64,000 nucleotides of DNA from Corynebacterium minutissimum (GTDB lineage Bacteria > Actinomycetota > Actinomycetes > Mycobacteriales > Mycobacteriaceae): the NCBI RefSeq assembly GCF_000805675.1, contig NZ_JSEF01000004.1, positions 1 to 64,000 of the forward strand. The letters are read 5' to 3'. Within the stretch, counting starts at the first letter, position 1, and each line of letters starts with the position of its first letter. Of the stretch, positions 25,285 through 35,175 are shown one piece after another. A model generated the notes under the pieces. The model was given only the letters and a program-made list of their open reading frames with translations, was not told where the DNA came from and did not search any database. The position numbers and the translations under genes are program-made.

Positions 25285-27354
25285 TTAGAGGCCTGGGAGG
25301 AGGGAGACGACCTGGTCAATGAGCCAGATGCCAATGAACGGGGTAATAACGCCGCCTAATCCCCAAATACCGAGGTTCCGGCGCAGAAGGGAGGACGCGG
25401 AGGCTGGCTTATACGACACGCCCTTGAGCGCCAAGGGGATGAGCGCGACGATGATGAGCGCGTTAAAGATCACCGCAGACACGATGGCGGACTCAGGCGA
25501 ATGCAGGTGCATGATGTTGAGGCGTTCCAAGTGCGGCAACTGCGCGGAGAAGAGCGCCGGCAGGATGGCGAAGTACTTTGCCAAGTCGTTGGCCAAGGAG
25601 AAGGTGGTCAACGCACCACGGGTGATCAGCAGCTGCTTACCAATGCGAACGACGTCGATAAGCTTCGTCGGATCAGAGTCCAGGTCCACCATGTTGGCGG
25701 CTTCCTTCGCCGCGGAGGTACCAGTGTTCATGGCTACTCCCACATCCGCCTGCGCCAGGGCCGGGGCGTCGTTGGTGCCGTCACCGGTCATGGCCACCAT
25801 GCGGCCTTGCGCCTGCTCTTCGCGGATGCGGGCGAGCTTATCTTCCGGGGTGGCCTCGGCGATGTAGTCATCGACACCGGCTTCCTTAGCAATGGCCGCG
25901 GCGGTCAGCGGGTTGTCGCCGGTGACCATGATGGTTTTGATACCCATCTGGCGCAGCTCGGCGAAACGCTCGGCCATCCCGGGCTTGACGACGTCACTCA
26001 GCTGCACCACCGCGATCACCTTGCGGCTGCCATCGGATTCTTCCACGGCAACTGGCAGCGGGGTACCGCCGTCTTGCGCAATCTGGGTTACTGAATCCTC
26101 GATCTCTTGCGGCCACGTGCCGCCTGCCTCAGTTACCCACTTTCGCACGGCGTCGCCCGCGCCCTTGCGCAGCTTTCTGTTAGCCAGGTCGAGACCAGAC
26201 ATCCTGGTAGAAGCGCTGAACGGAATGACTTCAGCCTTCCGAGCTTCCGCGTCGCCCTCGCTAGACAGAGAGTAGTTTTCAGTCAGCCAAGCCACGATGG
26301 AGCGGCCCTCCGGGGTTTCATCCGCCAAAGAAGAAATGCGCGCAATCTCTGCAGCATCATGCTCGTTCACACCCGAAGCCACGATCAGGCCCGTGGCCTG
26401 GCGGTTGCCATACGTGATGGTGCCGGTCTTATCCATAAGAAGCGTGGCGACGTCACCGGCTGCTTCCACCGCACGGCCGGAAGTGGCCAAAACGTTGTGG
26501 CGAACGAGGCGGTTCATGCCGGCAATACCCACGGCGGATAACAGTGCGGCGATGGTCGTCGGGATGAGACATACCAGCAGCGCGACGAGGGACAGCGGGG
26601 ACAACTCAGCGCCGGTGAACAAACCCATGGGAGCCAAAGCCGTAACGGCGATGAGGAAGAGGATGGTCAGCGTGGAGAGCAGGATGCTCAGCGCAATCTC
26701 ATTCGGAGTCTTGCGGCGTTCGGCTCCTTCCACCAGAGCAATCATCGTGTCCACAAAAGTGGAACCCGGTTCAGAGGTGATCTTGACCTTGATGGAGTCA
26801 GAGAGCACCACGGTGCCGCCAGTCACAGCGCAGCGGTCACCGCCGGCCTCGCGGACGACGGGAGCCGATTCACCCGTGATAGCAGACTCGTCGACGGTAG
26901 CGGCGCCTTCGATGACGTCACCGTCACCCGGGATGGTCTCCCCGGCTTCCACTCGCACGATAGATCCTCTCGTGAGCTCAGACGCAGGGACCACCTCAAT
27001 GCCGGAGTCCGTTATGAGGTTGGCAGTGGCATCATCACGCACAGAGCGCAGGCTGTCGGCCTGGGCCTTTCCGCGGCCTTCGGCATAAGCCTCCGCAAAG
27101 GCCGCGAAGGCGATAGTGAACCACAGCCATATAGTCACGACCCATCCGTAGAAGCTGGGGTTGATGATGGACCACACCGTAGTCAGTGCGGCGCCGACCC
27201 ACACGACAAACATCACGGGGTTGCGTGCTTGGGCAAGCGGGGACATTTTGCTTGGCAGCGCCTTCAGCGCCGCAGCGGCAAGACCGCTATTTTTGTCCGC
27301 AGTCTTTGTGCGAGGAGCCTTGACCTGCTCAGCGGTCATGGTGGGGGTTGTCAT
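25285..27354 (-). CDS. kdpB: KdpB, P-type ATPase catalytic subunit
   Basis: A 689-residue P-type ATPase energising potassium uptake. The phosphorylation motif is [13 protein letters not shown], with the phosphatase loop 'AITGESAPV' and hinge '[20 protein letters not shown]'. The frame is open upstream to 27585, but ATG 27354 overlaps the kdpA stop by 4 bp and opens the known N-terminal region. It is coupled to kdpA. Confidence 0.93.
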   Translation of the reverse strand: MTTPTMTAEQVKAPRTKTADKNSGLAAAALKALPSKMSPLAQARNPVMFVVWVGAALTTVWSIINPSFYGWVVTIWLWFTIAFAAFAEAYAEGRGKAQADSLRSVRDDATANLITDSGIEVVPASELTRGSIVRVEAGETIPGDGDVIEGAATVDESAITGESAPVVREAGGDRCAVTGGTVVLSDSIKVKITSEPGSTFVDTMIALVEGAERRKTPNEIALSILLSTLTILFLIAVTALAPMGLFTGAELSPLSLVALLVCLIPTTIAALLSAVGIAGMNRLVRHNVLATSGRAVEAAGDVATLLMDKTGTITYGNRQATGLIVASGVNEHDAAEIARISSLADETPEGRSIVAWLTENYSLSSEGDAEARKAEVIPFSASTRMSGLDLANRKLRKGAGDAVRKWVTEAGGTWPQEIEDSVTQIAQDGGTPLPVAVEESDGSRKVIAVVQLSDVVKPGMAERFAELRQMGIKTIMVTGDNPLTAAAIAKEAGVDDYIAEATPEDKLARIREEQAQGRMVAMTGDGTNDAPALAQADVGVAMNTGTSAAKEAANMVDLDSDPTKLIDVVRIGKQLLITRGALTTFSLANDLAKYFAILPALFSAQLPHLERLNIMHLHSPESAIVSAVIFNALIIVALIPLALKGVSYKPASASSLLRRNLGIWGLGGVITPFIGIWLIDQVVSLLPGL

Positions 27355-29066
27355 GATAGTGCCTCCGAAATGGGACCCAGGGTGAGGACGGGGAAGAAGG
27401 TGAGTGCTGCGACCAGCAGGATGACGCCGATGGTCAACAGGGAAAAGGTGATGCCGGACGTGGGCAAGCTGCCGGCAGTGGTGGCCTGGCGCTTCTGCCC
27501 TGCCAGGCTTCCGGCTAGGTATAGGGCGAAGACGATCGGCAGGAAGCGGCCCAACAGCATGGCCAAGCCCAACGTGATCTGCCACCAGGGCTCAGTCACC
27601 GTAAGACCTGCAAAAGCCGAGCCATTGTTGTTGGCCGCGGAGGTAAACGCGTAAAGCACTTCAGAGAGGCCGTGCGCATTGTCCGCTGTGCCCGGCGCGC
27701 CGAAGTTGGTTGCAGAAAGCTCAACCAGCTTGCGCTGCGCCACGGAGGCTCCGACGCCCACGAGGACTAGAACCGGCATGGTGAGGATGTAGAGGCTGAC
27801 TGCCGAAATTTCCTTGCGTCCAATCTTGTTGCCCATAAACTCCGGTGTGCGGCCTACCAGGAGACCACCGATGAACACTGCGAGGATGGCCACAATCAAG
27901 AGGCCATAGAGGCCAGTGCCCACACCGCCTGGAGCGATCTCACCCAGCAGCATGTTGAGGATGAGCAAGCCGCCGCCCAGCGGGGAATAACTATCGTGCA
28001 TGGAGTCCACTGCACCCGTCGAGGTACCTGTGGTGGACACGGCGAACAAGGCCGAGGCGTCAATGCCAAGGCGCTGTTCGATACCTTCCATGTTGGCGCC
28101 TGCCAGCTGGGACGCACCACCGACGAGGGTGTGCTGTGCCCAGGTCACTAGAACAACCATCACGGTCCACAGACCACCGGCAACGCCAAGCAGCGTCCAC
28201 GCGTGCTTCCGCGACTTAAGCATCACGCCATACGTGCGAATCATGCAGAAGGAGATGACGAGCAGAGAGAAGATCTCCACCAGGTTCGTAAAGCCCGTTG
28301 GATTCTCAAACGGGTGCGCCGAGTTAGCTCCGAAGATGCCACCACCGTTGGTGCCCAGCAGCTTGATAGCTTCTTGGCTGGCCACGGGAGCACGGGATAT
28401 ATCCACGCCAGAGTCAGTGACCAAGTTGGATCCAAAGGTTTGCATGGTTCCGCCGAGGATGAGCACGGTGGAGATGATGAGTGACAGGGGAAGCAGGATG
28501 CGAACCAGACCACGGGTGAGGTCCACCCAGAAGTTACCGATGAGCTTCTGTCCATCCTGCGTTGCCGCCACGTCACGCTGGTAACCCAGGTGGCCGATGC
28601 CACGGATCAACGCAACAGCCACGCACATGCCCACAGCAGCCGAGGCAAAATTTTGTACGGTCAGGCCCAGCATCTGCGAAGCATTGGTCAGGGTGTCTTC
28701 GCCGGAATAGGACTGCCAGTTGGTGTTGGAAGTAAAGGAGGCCGCAGTGTTGAAGGCCATCCACGGCTCCACTGCGTCTTCGCGGGCGTTGCCAAAGCTT
28801 GGCAGCACTGCTTGGAGCCGCTGCACTGCGTAAAGAACCAAGACGGAGGCCAGGCTGAAGCCCAGCAGCGCACGAGTGTAGTTCTTGGCGTTATGGCCCC
28901 GGTTGGGGTCAACCCGCAAAATTCTGTATATGAGGCGCTCGACAGCCCAGTCTTTTTCAGAGGTATAGGTACGAGCCATCCAGTTACCAAGCGGCACATA
29001 AGCCGCCGCTAGAAGGGCAAAGAGGGCGAGGTACTGCGGTGCTACCGCCACAATGCTGGCGATCAT
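27351..29066 (-). CDS. kdpA: KdpA, K+-translocating subunit
   Basis: A 571-residue membrane protein with about ten helices. It contains the selectivity-filter-like repeats typical of KdpA: '[18 protein letters not shown]', '[19 protein letters not shown]', '[10 protein letters not shown]' and '[10 protein letters not shown]'. The start overlaps the kdpF stop (ATGA). Confidence 0.94.
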   Translation of the reverse strand: MIASIVAVAPQYLALFALLAAAYVPLGNWMARTYTSEKDWAVERLIYRILRVDPNRGHNAKNYTRALLGFSLASVLVLYAVQRLQAVLPSFGNAREDAVEPWMAFNTAASFTSNTNWQSYSGEDTLTNASQMLGLTVQNFASAAVGMCVAVALIRGIGHLGYQRDVAATQDGQKLIGNFWVDLTRGLVRILLPLSLIISTVLILGGTMQTFGSNLVTDSGVDISRAPVASQEAIKLLGTNGGGIFGANSAHPFENPTGFTNLVEIFSLLVISFCMIRTYGVMLKSRKHAWTLLGVAGGLWTVMVVLVTWAQHTLVGGASQLAGANMEGIEQRLGIDASALFAVSTTGTSTGAVDSMHDSYSPLGGGLLILNMLLGEIAPGGVGTGLYGLLIVAILAVFIGGLLVGRTPEFMGNKIGRKEISAVSLYILTMPVLVLVGVGASVAQRKLVELSATNFGAPGTADNAHGLSEVLYAFTSAANNNGSAFAGLTVTEPWWQITLGLAMLLGRFLPIVFALYLAGSLAGQKRQATTAGSLPTSGITFSLLTIGVILLVAALTFFPVLTLGPISEALS

Positions 29067-29158
29067 GCGAAACGCTCCGGGTCAATAAGGGAAATGATGA
29101 GATAGGCCACGAGCGCGACAACAATAATGAGCCCAATGACCGCTGTGATGGTGTTCAT
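29063..29158 (-). CDS. kdpF: KdpF small subunit
   Basis: A 31-residue single-helix peptide, MNTITAVIGLIIVVALVAYL, ending LIDPERFA. This is the standard KdpF ending, and KdpF stabilises the KdpABC complex. Its TGA overlaps the kdpA ATG, so translation is coupled. Confidence 0.88.
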   Translation of the reverse strand: MNTITAVIGLIIVVALVAYLIISLIDPERFA

Positions 29159-29161
29159 GAT

Positions 29162-29248
29162 TTACGCGTCTCCGTCCATAAACTCGTTGATGGCGGAGGG
29201 AGCGCTAAATGTAAGGACCACGATCACGATGACCAGAATGTCCAACAT
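29162..29248 (-). CDS. 28-residue membrane peptide upstream of kdpF
   Basis: ATG at 29248 begins MLDILVIVIVVLTF and ends FMDGDA, then TAA three bases before the kdpF start codon. One hydrophobic helix (about 2-15) is followed by a polar acidic tail. AAGGGGG lies about 12-18 bases upstream of the ATG. It is the first ORF of the kdp transcript. I do not recognise the family. It may be a second small Kdp subunit or a leader peptide controlling kdpF translation. Confidence 0.5.
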   Translation of the reverse strand: MLDILVIVIVVLTFSAPSAINEFMDGDA

Positions 29249-29388
29249 GTGGGAGATACCCCCTTGGGTGAAAGCAATACAAGGTGTGCCCGGTGCCCCA
29301 GAGCATCGAGCGCCGGTGCTGGTGAGCACCTGCCGAGTATTGACGTTAGGCCCGCTCTCTCCTAGACCTACGGGTTATTTGCGTCATC

Positions 29389-29433
29389 TTTACACCCCTT
29401 GACCCCGATTTTTACGCTTTATTTACGGACCCC
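29389..29433. promoter_or_regulatory. KdpE-box-like TTTAC repeats upstream of kdp
   Basis: TTTAC occurs at 29389, 29411 and 29422, spaced 22 and 11 bp, so all lie on one helix face. The segment ATTTTTACGCTTTATTTACG (29408-29427) is close to the E. coli KdpE site with its two T-rich repeats 11 bp apart. The orientation is opposite to the kdp genes, and the site lies about 140-185 bp upstream of the first kdp ORF. Confidence 0.45.
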
Positions 29434-29434
29434 C

Positions 29435-29845
29435 TTACTTCCCTTCCGCTTTAGGTAAAACCAACGCATTCGTGATGCGCGCCGTGCACAGCCTCCTCCC
29501 CTCGTCGTCAACGATGACGATCTCGTGGGAGCACAGCGTCTTGCCCAGCTTGATGGCGGTGGCCGTCGCCGTCACCAGCCCCGAGCGCCCGGAGGCGTGG
29601 TGCGTCGCATTGATGTCCACGCCCACGGCGACCTTGCCCAGCGTCGAGGCGTGAATTACCGCAGCCCAGCTGCCAACGGCCTCGGCAATACAGGCCATGG
29701 CACCGCCGTGGAGCAGACCGAAGGATTGGGTATTGCCCTCGACCGGCATGGTGGCAACCACGCGCTGAGCCGACTCTTCGAGGATTTCGACACCCATCTT
29801 CTTGTCCAGCTCACCCAATTGAATCTTCCATGCCTCTGCGGCCAC
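29435..29845 (-). CDS. Hotdog-fold acyl-CoA thioesterase
   Basis: A 136-residue protein of the PaaI/EntH/MenI thioesterase superfamily. 'SFGLLHGGAMACIAEAVGSW' contains the HGG active-site segment, followed by 'GVDINATHHASGRSG'. It is divergent from paaZ with a PaaR-like operator between them, so it may hydrolyse CoA esters formed during phenylacetate breakdown. A general or menaquinone-related thioesterase is also possible. Confidence 0.78.
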   Translation of the reverse strand: MAAEAWKIQLGELDKKMGVEILEESAQRVVATMPVEGNTQSFGLLHGGAMACIAEAVGSWAAVIHASTLGKVAVGVDINATHHASGRSGLVTATATAIKLGKTLCSHEIVIVDDEGRRLCTARITNALVLPKAEGK

Positions 29846-29905
29846 GCTGCACTCCTTACTTAATCCTAGAAATGTGACGCAGACTATACTAGCCTGTATT
29901 TACTG

Positions 29906-29923
29906 ACCAACCGTTCGGAAACT
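29906..29923. promoter_or_regulatory. PaaR-like operator between the thioesterase gene and paaZ
   Basis: ACCAACCGTTCGGAAACT agrees with ACTNACCGNNCGGTNAGT except at three positions. It lies 25 bp upstream of the paaZ ATG, just after a TATACT -10-like box at 29885-29890. An overlapping ACTGACCAACC at 29902-29912 copies the left arm of the paaA site. Confidence 0.55.
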
Positions 29924-29947
29924 AATGGAAAGGCCAATCTTTTCGCT

Positions 29948-32008
29948 ATGACTGAAGCCCTCGTCCCCAGCTACCTCTCCGGCCAGTGGCTCACCCCGGA
30001 CAATCCTTCGCGCGTAACGGAAGTACATGACGCCTCCACTGGGGATGTCGTCGCCCTCGTTAGCGCTGAAGGCCTCGATATCGCCGGCGCCATCGACTAT
30101 GCCCGCAGCACTGGGCGCGAGGGACTCCAAAAGCTCACCTTCCACGAGCGCGCCCTCAAGCTCAAGGAGCTGGCGATCTACCTTCAGGATCACCGCGAAG
30201 AGCTCTACGAATTGGCCAACAAGGCCGGCGCCAACAAGCGCGATAACTTCGTCGATATCGACGGCGGTATCTCCACCATGTTCACCTTCTCCTCGAAGGG
30301 CCGCCGCGAGATGCCCAACTCCACCGTCATGCCGGACGGCGAAGCGGAGGTCTTCTCCAAGGACGGCTCCTTCATCGGCCGCCACATCTACACATCCATC
30401 CCTGGCGTTGCGGTGCAGATCAACGCCTTCAACTTCCCCGTCTGGGGCATGCTGGAGAAGTTCGCCCCGGCCTTCATCGCGGGCGTGCCCTCGATTGTTA
30501 AGCCCGCCACGCCGACCGGCTACATCACCGCAGCCTGCGTGCGCCTCATGATCGATTCCGGAATCCTGCCGGAGGGCAGCCTGCAACTCATTTCCGGCTC
30601 CGCCCGTGACCTGTTGGATCACCTGGATTACCGGGATCACGTGGCGTTTACCGGCTCTGCCGATACTGCGAATACTCTGCGCGCACACCGCAACGTCATC
30701 GAGGGCGGCATCCAGTTCAGCGCGGAGGCGGACTCCCTCAACGCCGCCATTCTGGGCGCCGATGTCACCGCAGATTCCCCGGAGTTCGACGCCTTCGTCA
30801 AAGCCGTCTTCGGTGAGATGACCTCGAAGGCGGGCCAGAAGTGTACCGCTATCCGCCGCGCCATCGTCCCGCATGCGCTTGTCGACGCCACCATTGAAGC
30901 CCTCAGCGCACGGCTGAGCGAGAAGGTCGTCGTGGGCGATCCGCGCGATGCTTCCGCCACCATGGGCCCGCTGGTCTCTGCGGATCAGAAGGCAGACGTC
31001 GCGGAAGCCGTCGAGAAGCTCAAGGCAGGCGGCGGCGAGGTTGTCTACGGCGGTGAAGAGGCCGAGGGAGCGTTCTTCAACCCCACTATCCTGCGCTTTG
31101 CCGATAACCGCGCCCCAGCCGTGCACGACACCGAGGCCTTCGGCCCCGTCGTCTCCTTCCTGAGCTATGACTCCCCCGCTGAGGCTGTCGAGCTCGCCGC
31201 CCTGGGCTCTGGTTCGCTGGTCGCCTCTGTGATTACGCACGACCCGCAGCTCACAAACGAGTATGCCCTCGGCATTGCCGCCCACCACGGCCGCCTGCAC
31301 TTCCTTGACCGCGATGATGCCAAGACGTCTACCGGCCATGGCTCTCCCCTTCCGCACCTCGTCCACGGCGGCCCGGGCCGTGCCGGCGGCGGCGAAGAAC
31401 TCGGTGGTGTGCGCGGCATCCTGCACTACATGCAGCGCACCGCCATCCAGGGAACCCCGGACCATCTCACCGCAATCACGGGCCAGTGGCACCGCGGCGC
31501 GACTGTCCAACGCGTGACTCGCGCGGACGTCGACAGCGGCCAGGGCGTCCACCCCTTCCGCAAGGACCTGGCCACGCTGCAGATTGGTGACCAGTTCGCC
31601 TCCGATCTGCGCCACGTCTCCCTCGAGGAAATCCTCGAGTTCGCGGAGAAGACCGGCGATACCTTTTACGCCCACACTGACGAGGAGGCCGCAACGGCCA
31701 ATCCCTTCTTCCCGCGCCGCGTCGCACACGGTTACCTGCTGGTTTCCTGGGCAGCTGGGCTCTTCGTGGAGCCGGCACCGGGCCCGGTCTTGGCCAACTA
31801 TGGCTTAGAAAACCTGCGCTTCATCACGCCGGTGACCTACGACGATTCCATCCGCGTGGAGCTGACCGCCAAGCGCATCACCCCGCGCGTGACCGATGAC
31901 TACGGCGAGGTGTGCTGGGACGCCGTCCTCTATAACCAGGAGGATGAGATTGTGGCGACCTACGATGTCCTCACCCTCGTGGAGAAGGTCAACACGACTT
32001 ACGCCTAG
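29948..32008 (+). CDS. paaZ: PaaZ, bifunctional oxepin-CoA hydrolase / aldehyde dehydrogenase
   Basis: A 686-residue fusion. The N-terminal aldehyde dehydrogenase (about 1-520) has 'NAFNFPVWGMLEKFAPAFI', the glycine motif 'FTGSADTA' and catalytic cysteine in GQKCTAIRRA. The C-terminal MaoC-type hydratase (about 540-686) has 'FYAHTDEEAATANPFFPRRV' followed by AHG. PaaZ opens the oxepin ring and oxidises the resulting aldehyde. It is located 8.6 kb from the main operon but shares the operator motif. Confidence 0.93.
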   Translation: MTEALVPSYLSGQWLTPDNPSRVTEVHDASTGDVVALVSAEGLDIAGAIDYARSTGREGLQKLTFHERALKLKELAIYLQDHREELYELANKAGANKRDNFVDIDGGISTMFTFSSKGRREMPNSTVMPDGEAEVFSKDGSFIGRHIYTSIPGVAVQINAFNFPVWGMLEKFAPAFIAGVPSIVKPATPTGYITAACVRLMIDSGILPEGSLQLISGSARDLLDHLDYRDHVAFTGSADTANTLRAHRNVIEGGIQFSAEADSLNAAILGADVTADSPEFDAFVKAVFGEMTSKAGQKCTAIRRAIVPHALVDATIEALSARLSEKVVVGDPRDASATMGPLVSADQKADVAEAVEKLKAGGGEVVYGGEEAEGAFFNPTILRFADNRAPAVHDTEAFGPVVSFLSYDSPAEAVELAALGSGSLVASVITHDPQLTNEYALGIAAHHGRLHFLDRDDAKTSTGHGSPLPHLVHGGPGRAGGGEELGGVRGILHYMQRTAIQGTPDHLTAITGQWHRGATVQRVTRADVDSGQGVHPFRKDLATLQIGDQFASDLRHVSLEEILEFAEKTGDTFYAHTDEEAATANPFFPRRVAHGYLLVSWAAGLFVEPAPGPVLANYGLENLRFITPVTYDDSIRVELTAKRITPRVTDDYGEVCWDAVLYNQEDEIVATYDVLTLVEKVNTTYA

Positions 32009-32080
32009 GACTCGACCTCTCGCTAATCATTTGCGAGATAAGTCACACAAGCGGGAGAAGTTTCTTTTATCATTACTGTC

Positions 32081-33781
32081 ATGAAAGAAACTACCCCAGT
32101 CACTAACTCCATCATCATCGTGGGCACCGGCCTCGCCGGCATGGTCGCCGGCTACGAGGCCATCAAAGGTGGCAAGCACGTCATCTTCCTTGAACAAGAA
32201 AACCGCAATAACCTCGGTGGCCAAGCCTTCTGGTCACTCGGCGGGCTGTTCTATGTCAATTCCCCTGAACAATCCATGATGCGGGTCAAGGACTCCGAAG
32301 AGTTGGCGTGGCGGGACTGGGCCAACTCCGCTGATTATGACCCAGTGACCGAGGAGGACCGTCACGATTACTGGGGCAAGAAATGGGGACGCGAGTATGT
32401 GCGCTTCGCCGCCAATGAAAAGCGCAGTTACCTCAAAGGACTAGGCCTCAACGTCTTGCCCACCATCGGCTGGGCCGAGCGCGGCTCTGGTGACGCTTCC
32501 GGTCACGGCAATTCCGTGCCGCGCTTTCACCTCACGTGGGGCACGGGCCCGGAGGTCGTGCGTGTCTTCCGTGAGCCGCTCCTTAAAGCAGAAGAAAAAG
32601 GCCAGGTAGAGTTCCATTTCCGCCACCGCGTGGATGAGCTCGTCGTCGAGAACGGCGAGACGGGTCGTCCGCGTGTCGTAGGCGTGCGCGGCGGTGTCCT
32701 CTCCCCCACCAACCAGGTACGTGGCGAGGCGAGCCCGAGGGACGTCGTCAAGCACTTTGAACTCCGCGGCTCTGCCGTGGTCATCGCCACCGGCGGCATC
32801 GGCGGCAACCTGGAGAAGGTACGCAAGATGTGGCCCACTGAGCGGTGGGGCGAATGCCCGAAGGAGCTGGTCACGGGTGTGCCGGCGCATGTCGACGGCC
32901 GCGGTATCGACATCGCCCAGAACGCTGGGGCCTCTGTGGTCAATACCGACCGCATGTGGGCATATACCGAAGGCATGACCAACTGGGACCCCATCTGGCC
33001 TGGTCACGGCATTCGCATCATTCCGGGCCCCTCGGCACTCTGGCTCGACGCCGAAGGTAATCGCCTGCCCACCAACCTCTTCCCCGGCACCGATAACCTG
33101 TCCGCGCTCGCCCACATTGGTCAAACCGGCCACGGCTATTCCTGGTTCGTGCTCAACAAAGCCATCGTGGACAAAGAGTTCATCTTCTCCGGCTCGGAGC
33201 AAAACCCGGACCTCACCGACAAAGAGTTCAAGAAGCTCGCCGGCAAGCTGGGCCCAGGTACGCACGTGGCGGTTAAGGCTTTCATGGATAACGGCATCGA
33301 CTGGGTCGTTGAAGATAACCTCGCTGATCTCGTCGCCGGCATGAACCGACTCGCTCCGGAGGGTTCCCCCACCATTGAGGAGGCCCACTTGAGAACAGTC
33401 CTGGAAGATCGCGATTCGCAGCTGGATAATCCTTTCAGCAAAGACGCCCAAGTCAACTACATCCGCGTTGCGCGCGGCTTCTTGGGCGACAAGCTCATTC
33501 GCGTCGCTCCCCCGCACCGCATCCTCGATGAATCCAAGGGCCCACTCATTGCGGTACGCCTGACGTTCCTCACCCGCAAGACTCTGGGCGGGCTGGAAAC
33601 CAACCTCGATGGCCAATGCCTCAACGCCGACGGCTCGGTGCTTCCTGGTTTGTATGCCTGCGGCGAGGCCTCCGGCTTTGGCGGCGGTGGCATGCACGGA
33701 AAGAACGCACTGGAAGGAACCTTCCTCGGCGGCTGTATCCATTCCGGCAAGCGTGTAGGCGAAGCCCTAGCTCAGAGCTAG
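32081..33781 (+). CDS. FAD-binding dehydrogenase (fumarate reductase / KstD-like flavoprotein)
   Basis: A 566-residue flavoprotein with the FAD motif IIIVGTGLAGMVAGYEA at the N-terminus, the internal 'AVVIATGGIGGNLEKV', and the C-terminal 'GLYACGEASGFGGGGMHGKN' followed by ALEGTFLGG. This is the layout of the FAD_binding_2 family that includes 3-ketosteroid dehydrogenases. The substrate is not evident. It follows paaZ by 72 bp on the same strand, but no PaaR-like site was seen in that gap. Confidence 0.75.
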   Translation: MKETTPVTNSIIIVGTGLAGMVAGYEAIKGGKHVIFLEQENRNNLGGQAFWSLGGLFYVNSPEQSMMRVKDSEELAWRDWANSADYDPVTEEDRHDYWGKKWGREYVRFAANEKRSYLKGLGLNVLPTIGWAERGSGDASGHGNSVPRFHLTWGTGPEVVRVFREPLLKAEEKGQVEFHFRHRVDELVVENGETGRPRVVGVRGGVLSPTNQVRGEASPRDVVKHFELRGSAVVIATGGIGGNLEKVRKMWPTERWGECPKELVTGVPAHVDGRGIDIAQNAGASVVNTDRMWAYTEGMTNWDPIWPGHGIRIIPGPSALWLDAEGNRLPTNLFPGTDNLSALAHIGQTGHGYSWFVLNKAIVDKEFIFSGSEQNPDLTDKEFKKLAGKLGPGTHVAVKAFMDNGIDWVVEDNLADLVAGMNRLAPEGSPTIEEAHLRTVLEDRDSQLDNPFSKDAQVNYIRVARGFLGDKLIRVAPPHRILDESKGPLIAVRLTFLTRKTLGGLETNLDGQCLNADGSVLPGLYACGEASGFGGGGMHGKNALEGTFLGGCIHSGKRVGEALAQS

Positions 33782-33841
33782 CTAAAAGCCAACCAAGAGT
33801 TCACCCAGCGCCATTGCCCGTACTGACCTACCGTAGAGACC

Positions 33842-35146
33842 ATGAACCTCGCTAGAAACGTCCGCATTGTCGTGGAGAATCCTTACTTCACGGTCACCCG
33901 CTTCGTCGCCACGCCCGCGGAACTCACCGTGGGCGAGATGATCATCATCGTGCACGCAGCTCTCGGCCTCGAACCGTCGAGCCCCGGCCAGCTCATGGTG
34001 CGTGAGGACGAGGAGCCCATCGATATCTTCCCCATCATCGACTCGGACTTCTATGATTCCTTCGGTGAAGACGTCCACTACCACCCCTCTGAGGGCGATT
34101 GGTGCATCACCATCAGCATCGCAGACACCTCCCGGGTGGTTATGGGGCTGCCTGCGCTTATCTCCGGCGAAGGCCCCGACCTAGTCACTGAGTTGGGCTC
34201 CCCGCAGGCGATGTTCAGCGTCATGCTCGACGTTCAAGCCTCCATGGCTTACATGGGCGTCCCGCCACATGACATGGAGCGCATCTTCAGACTCTTTCCC
34301 AATTACACCCTTGACCAGATCAATCAGCGGCTGACAACGTGCTACCACCCGGCAATCGCGCAGCGCTTGGCGACGATGGGCACGGAAGCCGCCAACCTTG
34401 AAGGAGGAACCCAATCCTCACTCAGCTCAGAGCTCCCCTTTGATCCGTTCAGCGCTCACCCGTGGGATGACTTCTCAGATGACGTTGATGACTTGGGCTT
34501 CCCCACTGAGCTTCTCGAGCAATGGCGCGAGGAAGTTTATGAGGCCTACCCAGAGCTGAGCCCGGATTTTGCGCTTCCGGAGCTGTCTGAGGACACCGTC
34601 CAGATGATTGGTCAGCGTGTGCGCGAATACTTGGATGTCATCCGCGACTTCCCACGCCTCACCGGCGCTGGATTCCTCAAACAAGCTGCAGTTCAGCGCT
34701 TAAAGGACTGGCTGCCGAAGCCTAACGCCCATGAAACCGTCAAGCGTGAGGACTACCACCAGACGCTGTTGAATGTGCGGGAGTTCTTCCTCAGCCTAGA
34801 TTGGGTTACGTGCACCACCTCGACTATCCGAGTCACTGAGCTTGGCGAAAGGGCTGCCCGCGATCCGGACTTTGCAACGCAGCTCATTCTTGGAGCCATT
34901 CCCTATTCCTACTCCCCTCCGAGTGGTGCTCCGCAGCTGGGCTTAGACCTCGTGCATCTGCTGCGCGGCGACATACCGACACAATTGGACTGGGACCCTA
35001 TCCTCATCATCTCGCGTGACCTGTTCTTTGCGCTGGGCATTCTTACCCATGACACCCACCTGGCCACTATCAAGCCAGGTCACGAAGGTTTTGTGGCCGC
35101 TGTACTCGCGTCTTTGCGCGATGACCTCAACCAAGAACTCGACTAG
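33842..35146 (+). CDS. Uncharacterised protein, possibly pRiA4b ORF-3-like
   Basis: A 434-residue soluble protein. The N-terminal 90 residues ('VTRFVATPAELTVGEMIIIV', 'GDWCITISI') faintly resemble the pRiA4b ORF-3 fold found in many bacterial hypothetical proteins. The rest is mostly helical with no motif I recognise. No signal peptide or membrane segment. It converges with the DUF2339 gene across a hairpin. Confidence 0.6.
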   Translation: MNLARNVRIVVENPYFTVTRFVATPAELTVGEMIIIVHAALGLEPSSPGQLMVREDEEPIDIFPIIDSDFYDSFGEDVHYHPSEGDWCITISIADTSRVVMGLPALISGEGPDLVTELGSPQAMFSVMLDVQASMAYMGVPPHDMERIFRLFPNYTLDQINQRLTTCYHPAIAQRLATMGTEAANLEGGTQSSLSSELPFDPFSAHPWDDFSDDVDDLGFPTELLEQWREEVYEAYPELSPDFALPELSEDTVQMIGQRVREYLDVIRDFPRLTGAGFLKQAAVQRLKDWLPKPNAHETVKREDYHQTLLNVREFFLSLDWVTCTTSTIRVTELGERAARDPDFATQLILGAIPYSYSPPSGAPQLGLDLVHLLRGDIPTQLDWDPILIISRDLFFALGILTHDTHLATIKPGHEGFVAAVLASLRDDLNQELD

Positions 35147-35150
35147 CACC

Positions 35151-35175
35151 AGCACGCGCTGTGTAGCGCGTGGCT
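35151..35175. terminator. Bidirectional terminator-type hairpin
   Basis: CACGCGCT (35153-35160) pairs with AGCGCGTG (35165-35172) around GTGT, exactly between two convergent stop codons (35146 and 35174). No strong T-run follows on either strand. Confidence 0.5.

Noticed and set aside
29249-29434. c-di-AMP (ydaO-type) riboswitch in the kdp leader
   Set aside because: Some kdp operons have one, but the conserved ydaO core elements were not found here; only a small hairpin is present.
29900-31729. 609-residue minus-strand ORF opposite paaZ
   Set aside because: Antisense shadow of paaZ with no motif.
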